A stretch of DNA of 64,000 nt from Opitutales bacterium (GTDB lineage: Bacteria; Verrucomicrobiota; Verrucomicrobiia; Opitutales; JABSRG01). A model generated the notes under the pieces. That model was given only the letters and a program-made list of their open reading frames with translations, searched no databases and was not told the DNA's origin. Shown here piece after piece: positions 7,801-16,228 of the stretch. A program made the translations under genes and the position numbers. The DNA is taken from positions 1-64,000 of the forward strand of contig JANQKZ010000034.1 of the NCBI GenBank assembly GCA_028280845.1, given 5' to 3'. The first letter of the stretch is position 1. Each line of letters starts with the position of its first letter.

Positions 7801-10537
7801 GGACACTGTGGCCATGATCGACCAGTTGCTGAAGCACTTGAATAAGGCGCCTGACATCCTCCCGGTGCAAGCCGGTGGTCGGCTCATCGAGGAGCAATAA
7901 GGCCTGATCCTCCGTATGAGCGAATCGGGATAGATACTTGACCAATTTCAAGCGCTGGCTCTCTCCGCCAGATAAGGTATTCAGGGGTTGTCCAAGCTGC
8001 AGATAGCCCAGACCAACATCTTGTAGGGCTTGCAGCCGCGCCTGGATACGCGGTTCCTTTTGAAAGACCTCGAGCGCGCGGTTTACATCCATTCCAAGGA
8101 TATCAGCGATGGTGAAGTCCTGCCATTTGATTTCGAGGACTTCCGGCCGGAAACGTTGACCGTGGCAGGTCGGGCATTCGACAAAGACATCGCTAAGGAA
8201 CTGCATTTCCACCCGCTCATAGCCAAGTCCTGAACAGGTGGGGCACCGCCCTTCCCCGGAATTAAAGCTGAAATGGGCATGGGTCATGCCCTGGGCTTTT
8301 GCCTGGTCGGTGGCAGCGAATCGTTCTCGAATGGGGTCCCATGCCTCGGTGAAGAGGGCGGGATTGGACCTGGGGGTCCGGCTGATGGGGGCCTGGTCTA
8401 CAAGGACAATTTCTGAAAAGCCGTGAGGCTGATCAATCTCCCGAATCATTGCCGGGTCCTCAGTCTGGCGTCCTCGCAGATTGAGAAGACCCTGGTATAT
8501 GACGTTGTTGAGGAGGGTGGATTTTCCTGAGCCGGATACTCCGCTAATGGCGACCAGTCGATTCAAGGGAACGGAAATATCGAGGTCTTTGATGTTGTGC
8601 TTTGATGCTCCGTAGAAATGGATGGAGGAACGGGGGTTTGCTTCGCGGGATGAGGACCCCCCTGCTCTATTTTCAGGAGAGCCCTTGCCCTTATACGGGC
8701 TTATTTCAGCTACCCTTCGTCGACTATCCGGAATGGCGATGGATTTGCGACCAGCCAGATAATCGCCGGTCAGCGAGCCTTTCTTTTTTAGGAGTTGCTT
8801 CAGGGTGCCATTAAAGGTGAGCTGCCCACCTCCATTTCCGGGATAGGGTCCGATTTCGAGGAGGGTGTCCGCCGCCTTCATAATCTCCTCATCATGTTCG
8901 ACTACAACGACGGTGTTTCCCAGCGAGGTGAGGCGTTTCAGGATGCCGATCAGGCGATCGATGTCTCTTGCGTGTAATCCTACACTGGGTTCGTCGAGCA
9001 CGAACAGGGTATCGACCAGGGAGGTGCCCAGGCAGCCCGTCAGGTTGACCCGCATGGTTTCCCCTCCGCTCAGGGTACGGCTGGACCGATCGAGGGTGAG
9101 GTAGCCGAGGCCGACCTGTTCGAGGTAACGCAGGCGGGTGAGGATAGCTTCCAGGGCGAGATCCAATTGGTGCTGGACGCCATTCCTGCCAGGAGTTGCG
9201 GCCTTGGATTGTGAACCGGGGTTCCCTTTCTCAATGAGGTGGAGGAGATCTGAAATCGGCAATAGGTAGAGATCTGGAAGACGATACCCCTTCCATCTCC
9301 AATTCAGGGCTTCCGGCTGAAGCCGGGTTCCCCCGCAATGAGGACAACTCACATACGCGCGGTATTTGGAAAGAAATACCCGGACATGCATCTTATAGGT
9401 CTGAGTTTCCAGCCAATCGAAAAAACGCCGAACCCCATACCATTTATGAGTCCACTCTCCTTCCTGATAATCCGCCTCACCCTCCATGATGAACTCGATA
9501 GCCTCCTCAGCCATGTCGGCCCAGGGGATGTGAGTCGGGATACCCTTCGCCTTGCACGCGCGTATGCAATCGCGCAGGCTTTCTGAGTAAACACTGCCGG
9601 TAAAGGCTTTGATCGCGCCCTCTTCAAGGCTTTTGGTGTGGTCCGGCACCACCAGCCGATAATCGATTTCGATGACTCGGCCGAACCCACGGCAATGGGG
9701 GCAGGCCCCGACGGGAGAATTGAAGGAAAACAGGGCAGGGGAGGAGGGGGCGAATGTTTTGCCCGTGGATGGCGAGTGCAGGCCCTCCGAGAAGATCGCG
9801 AGCGGCGACCCGTCCATGGCAAACAATTGGATGACCCCCTGGCCGAAGTGGAGAGCAGTCTCAATGGACTCGATGAACCGCCCGCGCTGGTTGCGGTTGA
9901 GTTTGATGCGATCCTGGATGACGTAGACCGCATCACCTTCCGGGCCTGCGAGGTTTTCCGTGAGACGAATGGGTGGAGCTCCTTCCCCGGGTAAGATCCG
10001 CGAATACCCCTGGGCGATCAGGGACTCGTAGATTTCTTTCCAGCTCAGGTTGTCCGGTCGGGTAATCTTAAAGGTCACAAGGACCTCCTGCTTCTCGAAG
10101 CCGTGAATTGCATCGAGCCAGATACTTTGAGGATTGTCGTCCTTGATTCGTTCTCCCGTCTCGGGGTCAAACAGTTCGGCTACATGTGCAAACCAGATTT
10201 TAAAGAAATCCGTCAACTCGGTCATGGTGCCCACGGTGGATCGTGAGGTCTTTACCGTATTCCGCTGTTCGATAGCGATGGATGGGCGAATATTGTCGAT
10301 TTGGTCCACCTGTGGGCGATCCAATAGCTCAAGAAATTGCCGTGTGTATGGACTGAATGTCTCTACGTACCGGCGTTGCCCTTCAGCATGAATGGTTTCG
10401 AATACAAGGGATGACTTTCCCGCCCCACTCAAACCAGTGACAACCACGAGGTGTCCGAGGGGGACATCCAGATCGAAGCCCTTCAGGTTATTTTGGCGGA
10501 CCCCTTTAAGGGAGATAAAATTCGCGCGTTCAGCCAT
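4811..10537 (-). CDS. uvrA: Double-length (fused tandem) UvrA excinuclease ATPase subunit
   Basis: A 1908-residue protein made of two complete UvrA protomers in one chain; ordinary UvrA has about 940 residues. UvrA recognises damaged DNA and loads UvrB in nucleotide excision repair. Four ABC Walker A motifs are visible: GLSGAGKS near 35, GVSGSGKS near 666 and 1036, and GVSGAGKS near 1580. Each has an LSGGE signature and an LDEP- or LEEP-type Walker B. Cys pairs of the zinc modules (CPHC, CPTC...CPTC, CPTC...CPDC, CEKC...CDAC) occur in both halves. A low-complexity linker around 955-985 joins them. The ordinary UvrA dimer is thus covalent here. Similar long UvrAs are known from Chlamydiae and relatives. 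Confidence 0.96.
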   Translation of the reverse strand: MAERANFISLKGVRQNNLKGFDLDVPLGHLVVVTGLSGAGKSSLVFETIHAEGQRRYVETFSPYTRQFLELLDRPQVDQIDNIRPSIAIEQRNTVKTSRSTVGTMTELTDFFKIWFAHVAELFDPETGERIKDDNPQSIWLDAIHGFEKQEVLVTFKITRPDNLSWKEIYESLIAQGYSRILPGEGAPPIRLTENLAGPEGDAVYVIQDRIKLNRNQRGRFIESIETALHFGQGVIQLFAMDGSPLAIFSEGLHSPSTGKTFAPSSPALFSFNSPVGACPHCRGFGRVIEIDYRLVVPDHTKSLEEGAIKAFTGSVYSESLRDCIRACKAKGIPTHIPWADMAEEAIEFIMEGEADYQEGEWTHKWYGVRRFFDWLETQTYKMHVRVFLSKYRAYVSCPHCGGTRLQPEALNWRWKGYRLPDLYLLPISDLLHLIEKGNPGSQSKAATPGRNGVQHQLDLALEAILTRLRYLEQVGLGYLTLDRSSRTLSGGETMRVNLTGCLGTSLVDTLFVLDEPSVGLHARDIDRLIGILKRLTSLGNTVVVVEHDEEIMKAADTLLEIGPYPGNGGGQLTFNGTLKQLLKKKGSLTGDYLAGRKSIAIPDSRRRVAEISPYKGKGSPENRAGGSSSREANPRSSIHFYGASKHNIKDLDISVPLNRLVAISGVSGSGKSTLLNNVIYQGLLNLRGRQTEDPAMIREIDQPHGFSEIVLVDQAPISRTPRSNPALFTEAWDPIRERFAATDQAKAQGMTHAHFSFNSGEGRCPTCSGLGYERVEMQFLSDVFVECPTCHGQRFRPEVLEIKWQDFTIADILGMDVNRALEVFQKEPRIQARLQALQDVGLGYLQLGQPLNTLSGGESQRLKLVKYLSRFAHTEDQALLLLDEPTTGLHREDVRRLIQVLQQLVDHGHSVLVIEHQMDVLAAADWLIEMGPEAGSKGGKLVAAGTPETIAKKKTETGPYLKELLTENLKSEIRADGSDTGNPKSETTVKEASAPFGNGNRSSDANALRVIGAREHNLKDISVNIPHGKLTVVTGVSGSGKSSLAFDIIFAEGQRRFMESMSSYARQFVEQMPKPDIDALLGIAPTVAIEQRVTRGSRKSTVATITEVAQYLRLLYARVGVQHHPRTGKAVLPMTDPQIQNRLKEVLARKNLARAKHLYLFAPLIRGRKGHHQPLANWAIDHGYQFLRCDGVLTPLSNFQKLDRYKEHDIELLVADLGSQPMQAYDSQKKRQRVDPAAAMKTALRLGKGSCFLMTPDGTIQAWFSKTKTDPETGDSFPELDPKHFSWNSSKGWCPTCRGHGRIYDWMKDREDMPEDIDDVDHGSLCPDCGGERLNEISRAVRLPLRGGQSISLPELLAQHPRSLLKTLSKMKLDARGRQIADDIIPQISERLQFMDKVGIEYLTLDRATNTLSGGEAQRIRLAAQLGSNLAGVLYVLDEPSIGLHARDNDRLIQSMTELRDKGNTLLVVEHDDDTMRAADHIIDMGPGAGLHGGEVLAKGPVDQVLTNKNSLTAQYLKTGIPHPLRGKYRQLPAPYKAGSRAKTNDQWLLLQNASLRNLQGETLQLPLNRLIMVCGVSGAGKSTLIRDCMKPAIEGAIQNQAKRLKGTALVRDGHYFLEDLENGQPPLDQIVNGNGFKQVIEVDQSPIGKTPRSTPSTYIGAYNIIRDLFASLPEAKMRGMNSGTFSFNTKGGRCEKCKGAGRIKLEMAFLPDTYINCDACNGLRYGPELDDIRWKGKNIGEVLNMSFEEAADFFDFHSHLKAMLNLMVETGLGYLNLGQSSPTLSGGEAQRLKLVSELAKGLQTYTERSRGIRPRNLYILEEPTIGLHLRDCERLIELLHRLVDQGHTVIVIEHHLDLIAEADYVVEVGPGGGDKGGRILYQGKVSGLLKRKSSPTAPYLKDKLIS

Positions 10538-10668
10538 GTTCGAAGAAACGCTAACTATCCATCAGGCTCTTCGGGAAATCAAACCGGATCTGGAGGGAAT
10601 TGTGTTGTGTGATTGGTAAACTGGGAAACAACCCAGTCCCCATCCACATCCCCACCTCACACTCCGCC

Positions 10669-11811
10669 TCAGTATCGGTAAATGACGTTGGCTCGGATGG
10701 TGCTATCTCGTTCCTCGACGTCTGGGCCGACCCGGGTGTCCAATTCGTATTCGTAATCGAGTTCCATGGCCAGCTGTTGCGTGATGGAGCCGAGCAGGCC
10801 AACCCGTAGGGTCATGTCATAGGAGGCAAAATCGTCTGGGGCGATCACACCTTCAAAGGACTGGTTGATCGAATAGTTTTTATTGATAGTATAGTTGAAG
10901 GCCTGGAAGAGGCGAAGGAGCAGGGTCCACTCTTCCTCCATGGTGGATTCTTGGTCGAGGTAGGAGGCGGAGAAGCCTGGAACGACCTGGATTTCAAAGC
11001 GCTCCGGCTTTTTGTGCTTCCAACCATACCCGACAGTCCCGCGAGCCTCGTGGTTGATCCGTTTGACCTGGTCGACGGCGTAGGAGCTTTCCGCCTGAAA
11101 GAAGGTACTTTGAGTGAGGTTGTAATCCCAGCGGAGCCGGCCGCTGTAGCGATCCCGGATCTTTCTTCTGGACTCATCGCGGGTTTCATACTCATAGCGA
11201 AGAAAAACTCCCCAAGTATCCTTTTCCCGTTGGATCCGGATGGTATTTTCGAAGTTAAAGCGGAATCGCTCGTTATTGCCAGAGACGTTGTCGAGGCCGG
11301 CCCGCAGTCGCCCATTCCAGGATTTGGGGTACTTTACCCAACGGAGTCCGGGAATATCCGTCTGTTTAAAATCTGATTCGGGAGGTTGTTCGGCCTCACT
11401 CTCCTCTTCTAGTTCTTCCGGGCCTGGAGCGGAAACCGCTCCCCCTTCTTCCTTTTCAATCTCTACATACACCATGCCCATATCGATCTCGGCGAGAGGA
11501 TCCTTTTCTCCGGGGGTGGTAAAGCCGCTCCCCAGGACTTGAGCCTCCCCTTTTTCAATTTCGAGGACTCCCAGGACTGAGGATTCAAAGACAATCGTGC
11601 CATCAGGCCAGTTTTCAATGAAGCGCCCCCGGAGGGTGTCGCCATTCTTCAGCAGGAGAATGTCGGCGTTTACGGAAGCTGTGATGGAAGAGGGGGTGGT
11701 CAGTTGTTCGCCGTCTCCCTGAGGGGCGCGTTCCTGCGCTACACCGGTCATGGGCAAAAGCCAACAGGCGGCTCCCAAAACACCAAAAAGTCTATTCAAG
11801 CAATCAATCAT
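10669..11811 (-). CDS. DUF481 outer-membrane beta-barrel protein
   Basis: A 380-residue exported protein. It has an N-terminal signal peptide (LFGVLGAACWLLPMTGVAQ), then a small strand-rich domain (ILLLKNGDTLRGRFIENWPDG) common before DUF481 barrels, then an acidic linker. About 200 residues of alternating-strand barrel sequence follow, ending in an aromatic C-terminal residue (VIYRY), as outer-membrane barrels require for BAM recognition. Function in the family is unknown; a salt-induced or porin-like role has been suggested for relatives. It stands alone, 131 bases upstream of uvrA. Confidence 0.85.
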   Translation of the reverse strand: MIDCLNRLFGVLGAACWLLPMTGVAQERAPQGDGEQLTTPSSITASVNADILLLKNGDTLRGRFIENWPDGTIVFESSVLGVLEIEKGEAQVLGSGFTTPGEKDPLAEIDMGMVYVEIEKEEGGAVSAPGPEELEEESEAEQPPESDFKQTDIPGLRWVKYPKSWNGRLRAGLDNVSGNNERFRFNFENTIRIQREKDTWGVFLRYEYETRDESRRKIRDRYSGRLRWDYNLTQSTFFQAESSYAVDQVKRINHEARGTVGYGWKHKKPERFEIQVVPGFSASYLDQESTMEEEWTLLLRLFQAFNYTINKNYSINQSFEGVIAPDDFASYDMTLRVGLLGSITQQLAMELDYEYELDTRVGPDVEERDSTIRANVIYRY

Positions 11812-11873
11812 CGTTAGGAGAAAGAGACCCTCTCGAGTCTATTTCGTTCAGTCGTTCGTCAAGGTTGCGCGAT

Positions 11874-12359
11874 TTAACGTGCGATATCGCTTTGCGAGAG
11901 GACCCGTATTTGATGCCGCGTCAGGACATCGCGAGCAATATCATTGTCTTCCAAGCGAAGGACAAGTGCTGTTTTTCCGCCCGGTCGAGCAACGAATGGA
12001 TATATGTAATGGATATTAATTTCGGCCTGCACCAACGCACACGTGACCCGATACAGGTAATCTGAACTCGGGATCTCAACGGCGACAATTTCCACCGTAC
12101 TATAGCAGAAGTTATGCTCATCGAGCATTTGGGCTACTTCCTCCGGATAATCCGCAACGAGTCGCACCAGCGTACTGTCCGTCGTATCTACTGTGGTTAT
12201 AGCCATGACATGGAGGTCACGATCGGCAAAATGCGCCAGCAATTCGTTTAATCGACCGACTTTATTGTCAGCCCATATCGTGAATTGGCGAACGGCTTCC
12301 CCTCCGGGATCCCGGGCTACCTGTGTCTCAGGAAATTCGGACATGTCTGGTTTTAGCAT
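11874..12359 (-). CDS. Tandem ACT-domain protein
   Basis: A 161-residue protein with two ACT-like beta-alpha-beta-beta-alpha-beta units. The first is about 25-85 (RQFTIWADNKVGRLNELLAHF, the typical ACT opening with GRL). The second is about 90-155 (YLYRVTCALVQAEINIHYIY). It has no catalytic domain, so it is likely a stand-alone amino-acid or small-ligand sensor. Translation may start at the first ATG or at codon 6 (12344). The neighbours give no pathway clue. Only 62 bases separate it from the divergent-looking but co-oriented DUF481 gene start. Confidence 0.8.
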   Translation of the reverse strand: MLKPDMSEFPETQVARDPGGEAVRQFTIWADNKVGRLNELLAHFADRDLHVMAITTVDTTDSTLVRLVADYPEEVAQMLDEHNFCYSTVEIVAVEIPSSDYLYRVTCALVQAEINIHYIYPFVARPGGKTALVLRLEDNDIARDVLTRHQIRVLSQSDIAR

Positions 12360-12543
12360 ACATTGACGGGTTTCTATGCATTTTGCAAAGCCAATATCGG
12401 AGGACTGTGAGCTGTGGGGGTGCCTTGTGAATGAGGGAACGACAGATCACGTAAATGGAAGCCCTCCCAATCCTCCATCCGCCCCTCACGCATCCCCGAT
12501 TCCCTCTTGCAATTAGATCGATTAGTCGAGTTATTATCTACAT

Positions 12544-13152
12544 ATGGATGGACGCAAGAAGCGATCGGAAGGGACACGGCGGCAGATACTATCAGGAGCG
12601 CGAGAGGTATTTCTGGAAGAGGGGTTTTCCGGGGCGTCCATGAAAGACATCGCGGTCCGGTCTGGCGTGACGCAAAGTTTGATTCATCACCATTATGGGA
12701 ACAAGGACGGGCTTTGGCAGGCGGTGCAGGAGCGGGGGTTTCAGGATGTGCTGGATGATCTTCGACCAGCCCTATCGACGGCGGCGAAGAGCGGTCGTTT
12801 TCTGGAGGCCTTGGTGGAATCCTACTTTAAGTATTTATCCACGCACCCGGATTACGTGCGTTTGCTGAGTTGGACTTATGCCGAAAGGGGTCGCGAGGTG
12901 CCGACAAACCCTGGCCAGGCGAGGCAAGCAGTTGACTTAATTCGATCCCTTCAGGAAGAGGGGAAGGTGTTCTCCGCGATCGACGCGGAACTGGTACTCC
13001 CCTTGGTTTGGTCCATGGTAGAAGGCTGGTTCCTGGGCAGACGGGTATTTATCCATCGGCTTGGAATTGAAAACGATAGGAATTTGCCGGACTCCCAATA
13101 TCTGGAGGCGATAAAGGCCCTGCTGAGGGAGGGGGTGCTGAAGGAGAGGTGA
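12544..13152 (+). CDS. TetR/AcrR-family transcriptional repressor
   Basis: A 202-residue protein with an N-terminal TetR helix-turn-helix (about 10-55: TRRQILSGAREVFLEEGFSG, then SMKDIAVRSGVTQSLIHHHY) and a helical C-terminal ligand domain of the TetR_C type. It probably represses a nearby or distant target on binding a small molecule. No efflux or metabolic gene is adjacent, and it converges with the next gene, so its target is unclear. The 184 bases upstream hold an imperfect inverted end pair (TAGAT...ATCTA) just before the start, which could be an autoregulatory site. That part is speculative. Confidence 0.93.
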   Translation: MDGRKKRSEGTRRQILSGAREVFLEEGFSGASMKDIAVRSGVTQSLIHHHYGNKDGLWQAVQERGFQDVLDDLRPALSTAAKSGRFLEALVESYFKYLSTHPDYVRLLSWTYAERGREVPTNPGQARQAVDLIRSLQEEGKVFSAIDAELVLPLVWSMVEGWFLGRRVFIHRLGIENDRNLPDSQYLEAIKALLREGVLKER

Positions 13153-13193
13153 CTGAACCCCGGGGCCGCTCTTAGCGGGAGATGACCGTGGGC

Positions 13194-13991
13194 TCAATAG
13201 GGGTCGGGTCTGGGATAGATTCCGTCTCCATCGTTTCGATGGTAGGGGCGGTGAAAGCGGCGGGTGGTGCTGTAGCTTTTGGTTTCGACGTATTGACGAT
13301 TTACCGGAAGCAGCTCCCGTTTCCGATCCCAGCGGACATAAAGCGGAATAGCATGGTAGCGGTCATAGACGTAGAAGGAGATCTGCTGGCGAGTGGACCG
13401 TTCGAGACGGAAGGGGCGCAGCATACGCACGGAGCGGGTGACGCCATCTGAATAGACCACCTTAAGGTCAAAGCTATTCAGGCTGCGAGAAGTGCGCCCG
13501 GTGTTCTCGATGATAGCAGTTCCCCATCCGACGCCAATGTCTGGCGAATAGAGTCGCATATCGTTGTATTCGATGAAAGGCTTAGCTGGACTGGAATGTG
13601 GCGCGGCGTCCGATACCAGACCCTTCGCGGCTTCTATAGCCACTTGCCGTTGCGCTTCTCGGTTGGCCTCAATTTCCGCCCAACGCCGCTGCTTATATGT
13701 GGGGAGTGCGGTCTCTTTTTCAGGGGGGAGATGGCTCTTCCGCAGTGAAAGGGCATTCATTTCCTCGGTTGCTTTTTGGTGGAGGCCTTCGGGTAAAAGT
13801 GTTGGCGGGATGGAAGTCAACGACCGGCCATGCTGGATAATCACCCCAGACCGGCTCACTCCTTTGATTTCTACATTTTCCAATACCACACCGTTGGAAA
13901 GGGTTAATGACTCCGTCCGGAATCCAGAAATCTGTGCCACAAGCAAGGCGGGGCAGAGAAGAAAACCGGACTGATACAGCACGCGCAACAT
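13194..13991 (-). CDS. Secreted protein of unknown function
   Basis: A 265-residue protein with a signal peptide (VLYQSGFLLCPALLVAQ). It continues into a short strand-rich module (LTLSNGVVLENVEIKGVSRS, then SIPPTLLPEGLHQK). This resembles a motif seen in many verrucomicrobial exported proteins that describes a translocated SH3-like or SHD1-like unit. A helical linker and a C-terminal beta-rich region (WGTAIIENTGRTSRSLNSFD) follow; the latter may be an Ig-like fold. The protein ends Arg/Tyr-rich. Function is not recognised. It converges with the TetR gene, 41 bases apart. Confidence 0.7.
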   Translation of the reverse strand: MLRVLYQSGFLLCPALLVAQISGFRTESLTLSNGVVLENVEIKGVSRSGVIIQHGRSLTSIPPTLLPEGLHQKATEEMNALSLRKSHLPPEKETALPTYKQRRWAEIEANREAQRQVAIEAAKGLVSDAAPHSSPAKPFIEYNDMRLYSPDIGVGWGTAIIENTGRTSRSLNSFDLKVVYSDGVTRSVRMLRPFRLERSTRQQISFYVYDRYHAIPLYVRWDRKRELLPVNRQYVETKSYSTTRRFHRPYHRNDGDGIYPRPDPY

Positions 13992-14030
13992 GATAGCAGT
14001 AATTCACCTACAATTTAAAATGAGACCGAT

Positions 14031-14068
14031 CGAGCGGCAAGGAAGTTCCGCTCGGCTTTGTCGAGCGG
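14031..14068. repeat. Three alternating copies of CGAGCGG/CCGCTCG
   Basis: CGAGCGG (14031-14037), CCGCTCG (14048-14054) and CGAGCGG (14062-14068) can form either of two alternative hairpins, as in REP-type extragenic palindromes. The element lies between divergent genes. Confidence 0.45.
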
Positions 14069-14201
14069 AGTGACAGTACAAAGGAGCAGGCTGCGGTTCT
14101 CCAGCGCTCATAATGGAGGGGTAACCCCGGATACTGGCGTCCCTGAACAGTTCACCCCCCTCCCGTTTGACAGAACCGGGAATTGCTTCTCAGTGCGGTC
14201 T

Positions 14202-14822
14202 ATGTTCAAATATGTTTTATCGAACCGGGTGCTGGGTTACTGTATGCTAATTACCTTCGGGGTGCTCTTCTTTTTCCAGGCGGAAGCGGCTCATCCCGCT
14301 GAAGGGCATTTCAAGCAGGAGGGAATGGCGAACTTGCTTTCCCTCGCCGGAGAGTGGCGTGGTACCCTGTCTTACCTGGATTATGGAACTGGGAACAAAG
14401 AGGCGATCGGCATGGCGGCCAGTATTTCAGTGACTCCTGACGATGCGTTCCTCGTCACCCAGTCTCGTTTCACCGATCCCGGGTTTGATGTCTTTATCAT
14501 GACCTTGATGACCCTGGATCCTGAAACCGGGGATATGATCGAGAGCTTTCATCGGGACCGGCAGATAGAACATTACCGCTACCCGGTTAAGCATCTGCAC
14601 GTATCGAAAACCGGATGGACTGTTATATGCGAAAACAAGGGCAGGGATGCGGACCGCCCCGCGACGATCCGACGCATCTTTTCCCTGGAGGGAGATATTT
14701 ACACTCAGCGGAAGGAAGTGGATTTCCTCGATGATGGCCAATTGGAATTCTTTTTCCGGAATGAATCTGTATTGGTCCGCTCTGAAGAACAGGTGTCCTT
14801 TGACGATTTTCGCAAGCGGTAG
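14202..14822 (+). CDS. Secreted lipocalin/DUF1579-like protein
   Basis: A 206-residue exported protein. The ATG at 14202 is preferred over in-frame upstream starts because a clear signal peptide follows (VLGYCMLITFGVLFFFQAEA). The mature part begins LLSLAGEWRGTLSYLDYGTG and alternates strands (VTPDDAFLVTQSRF, FHRDRQIEHYRY), resembling a DUF1579 or lipocalin-type small barrel that measures net weight-like ligands in related annotations. Ligand and role are unknown. The start is preceded by the pyrimidine-rich GCGGTCT. It stands alone, 123 bases before the pseudopilin operon. Confidence 0.7.
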   Translation: MFKYVLSNRVLGYCMLITFGVLFFFQAEAAHPAEGHFKQEGMANLLSLAGEWRGTLSYLDYGTGNKEAIGMAASISVTPDDAFLVTQSRFTDPGFDVFIMTLMTLDPETGDMIESFHRDRQIEHYRYPVKHLHVSKTGWTVICENKGRDADRPATIRRIFSLEGDIYTQRKEVDFLDDGQLEFFFRNESVLVRSEEQVSFDDFRKR

Positions 14823-14945
14823 TTCCTGGGTTTTGGGACAGGTTGGCTTGGAAATCTGCTTCCCGGTATTCCCTCGGGGTGGCAGCGGTCCGGGTCTTTT
14901 CCTTTACAAATTTCGGGCCCGTTCGCATGATTGCCCGCACTCTCT

Positions 14946-15728
14946 ATGTTTACATTGACCTTTAAAGGATTGTCGGAGGACCTGAAGCAAGCGGGCGCTG
15001 AATTTGATGTTTGGTCCAGTTCGGTTGAAACCAAGGAAGCGGTGATGGATCACCTGAGGCAGATCGCAGAGGCGGAGCTGGATGACTTTGTCTTTGAGCC
15101 CAGTGTCATGATTACAGGTGAGGATTATCACTTCGAGGTGCGACGAGAGGGTCGAGACCTGTTTCTCTACGATAAAAAGAACCTGAACATCCAAGGCTTG
15201 GGTATATCCCCTGAAACGGTATTCAATCAATCGGGGTTGGAAACCCTGGCTGATGACGAATCCGAGGAGCCTGCCCCTAGTCTTGCTGCATCGAAGGACA
15301 GGAAAGGCTTCGTGGTTCTACTGGCCATCGGATTGGTTGCTACAGTCCTTTTGCAAAGCGCAATCTATATGGCCAATGACCCGGACCCGTTTAAAGAGGT
15401 GCCGATCCGGGTGGTCAGCAATCCCGATGAGATTGAAACCCTGCGAAGCCAGGTGGTTGGCAATTACATGGAAACGAGCGGTGACGTGGGATTTGGGGTG
15501 GAATTGAAAGCGGACGGCACCTATTCCCTTTGGGAAATGGAGTTAGGTGGAGACAGTGCGGGGAAAACTGAGGTTTTTGAAACCGCCTCCTATTCCTTTG
15601 GAACTGTTTCTGGTGGTGGCAAAGTCATTCTGCTTCAGGATAGCACCTTAGTTGAAATGGGGCCGGACGGCCTGGGGTTTTACGGCTATACACTCGTAAA
15701 GCGGGTGAACACTGAAGGGGATTCATGA
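14946..15728 (+). CDS. Single-pass membrane protein, first gene of pseudopilin operon
   Basis: A 260-residue unknown protein with about 120 cytoplasmic residues and one membrane helix (FVVLLAIGLVATVLLQSAIY, near 127-146). An extracytoplasmic C-terminal domain of beta character follows (GVELKADGTYSLWEMELGGD). The ATG at 14946 is chosen over an in-frame TTG at 14931 because it follows CACTCTCT, matching the pyrimidine leaders seen elsewhere. Its stop overlaps the next start as ATGA (15725-15728), so it is translationally coupled to the first pseudopilin. A role in pilin assembly is inference from context only. Confidence 0.75.
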   Translation: MFTLTFKGLSEDLKQAGAEFDVWSSSVETKEAVMDHLRQIAEAELDDFVFEPSVMITGEDYHFEVRREGRDLFLYDKKNLNIQGLGISPETVFNQSGLETLADDESEEPAPSLAASKDRKGFVVLLAIGLVATVLLQSAIYMANDPDPFKEVPIRVVSNPDEIETLRSQVVGNYMETSGDVGFGVELKADGTYSLWEMELGGDSAGKTEVFETASYSFGTVSGGGKVILLQDSTLVEMGPDGLGFYGYTLVKRVNTEGDS

Positions 15729-16228
15729 GGAGATCTGGACGGCGCGGCTTCTCATTGGTTGAGATCATGATCGTGATCGTGATTATAGGGTTGTTGAATG
15801 CGCTTATCCTTCCAGCTTTATCAAACCTGAGGACTCGCTCCCAGGCAGCCCGGATTGCTTCTGATTTCCGCCTCATGAAAGCCGGGGCAGAAATGTGTAT
15901 CACGGAGTTAGGGAAGGCGCCTCCCAACGGCGTGCCCAGCCGTTTTCCTGCAGACCTCCTCCCCTACTTGCCGTCAAAGGTGACCAGCGGGCAAAACACG
16001 GCCAAGAACGTGTTTCCGAATAGCCGGTGGACGTGGGATAATCATGAAACCAATCGGCGATATGATTGGAAATATGGGATCGGCCTCCGCTCTATTTCGT
16101 CCTTCAACGCCAATCAGAAATTGATGACTGAGGTCGACAAGATCTTAGATGATGGGGATATTAATTCAGGCTACTTTTTCAAAGACCGCTGGCAAGGGTA
16201 CACCTATGCGCTCGAACTCCATGAGTGA
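15725..16228 (+). CDS. Type IV pilin-like/pseudopilin protein 1
   Basis: A 167-residue protein with a class III signal RRSGRRG|FSLVE (Glu at +5) and a hydrophobic helix IMIVIVIIGLLNALILPAL, as cut and N-methylated by PilD-type prepilin peptidase. The remainder is a globular head with no Cys pair (KAPPNGVPSRFPADLLPYLP). No secretion ATPase or other pilus genes are nearby, so this is an orphan pseudopilin. It overlaps both neighbours and shares the same head pattern (E-LG-APP-G-PSR-P-DL-PYLPS) with the following gene, indicating tandem duplication. Confidence 0.9.
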   Translation: MRRSGRRGFSLVEIMIVIVIIGLLNALILPALSNLRTRSQAARIASDFRLMKAGAEMCITELGKAPPNGVPSRFPADLLPYLPSKVTSGQNTAKNVFPNSRWTWDNHETNRRYDWKYGIGLRSISSFNANQKLMTEVDKILDDGDINSGYFFKDRWQGYTYALELHE

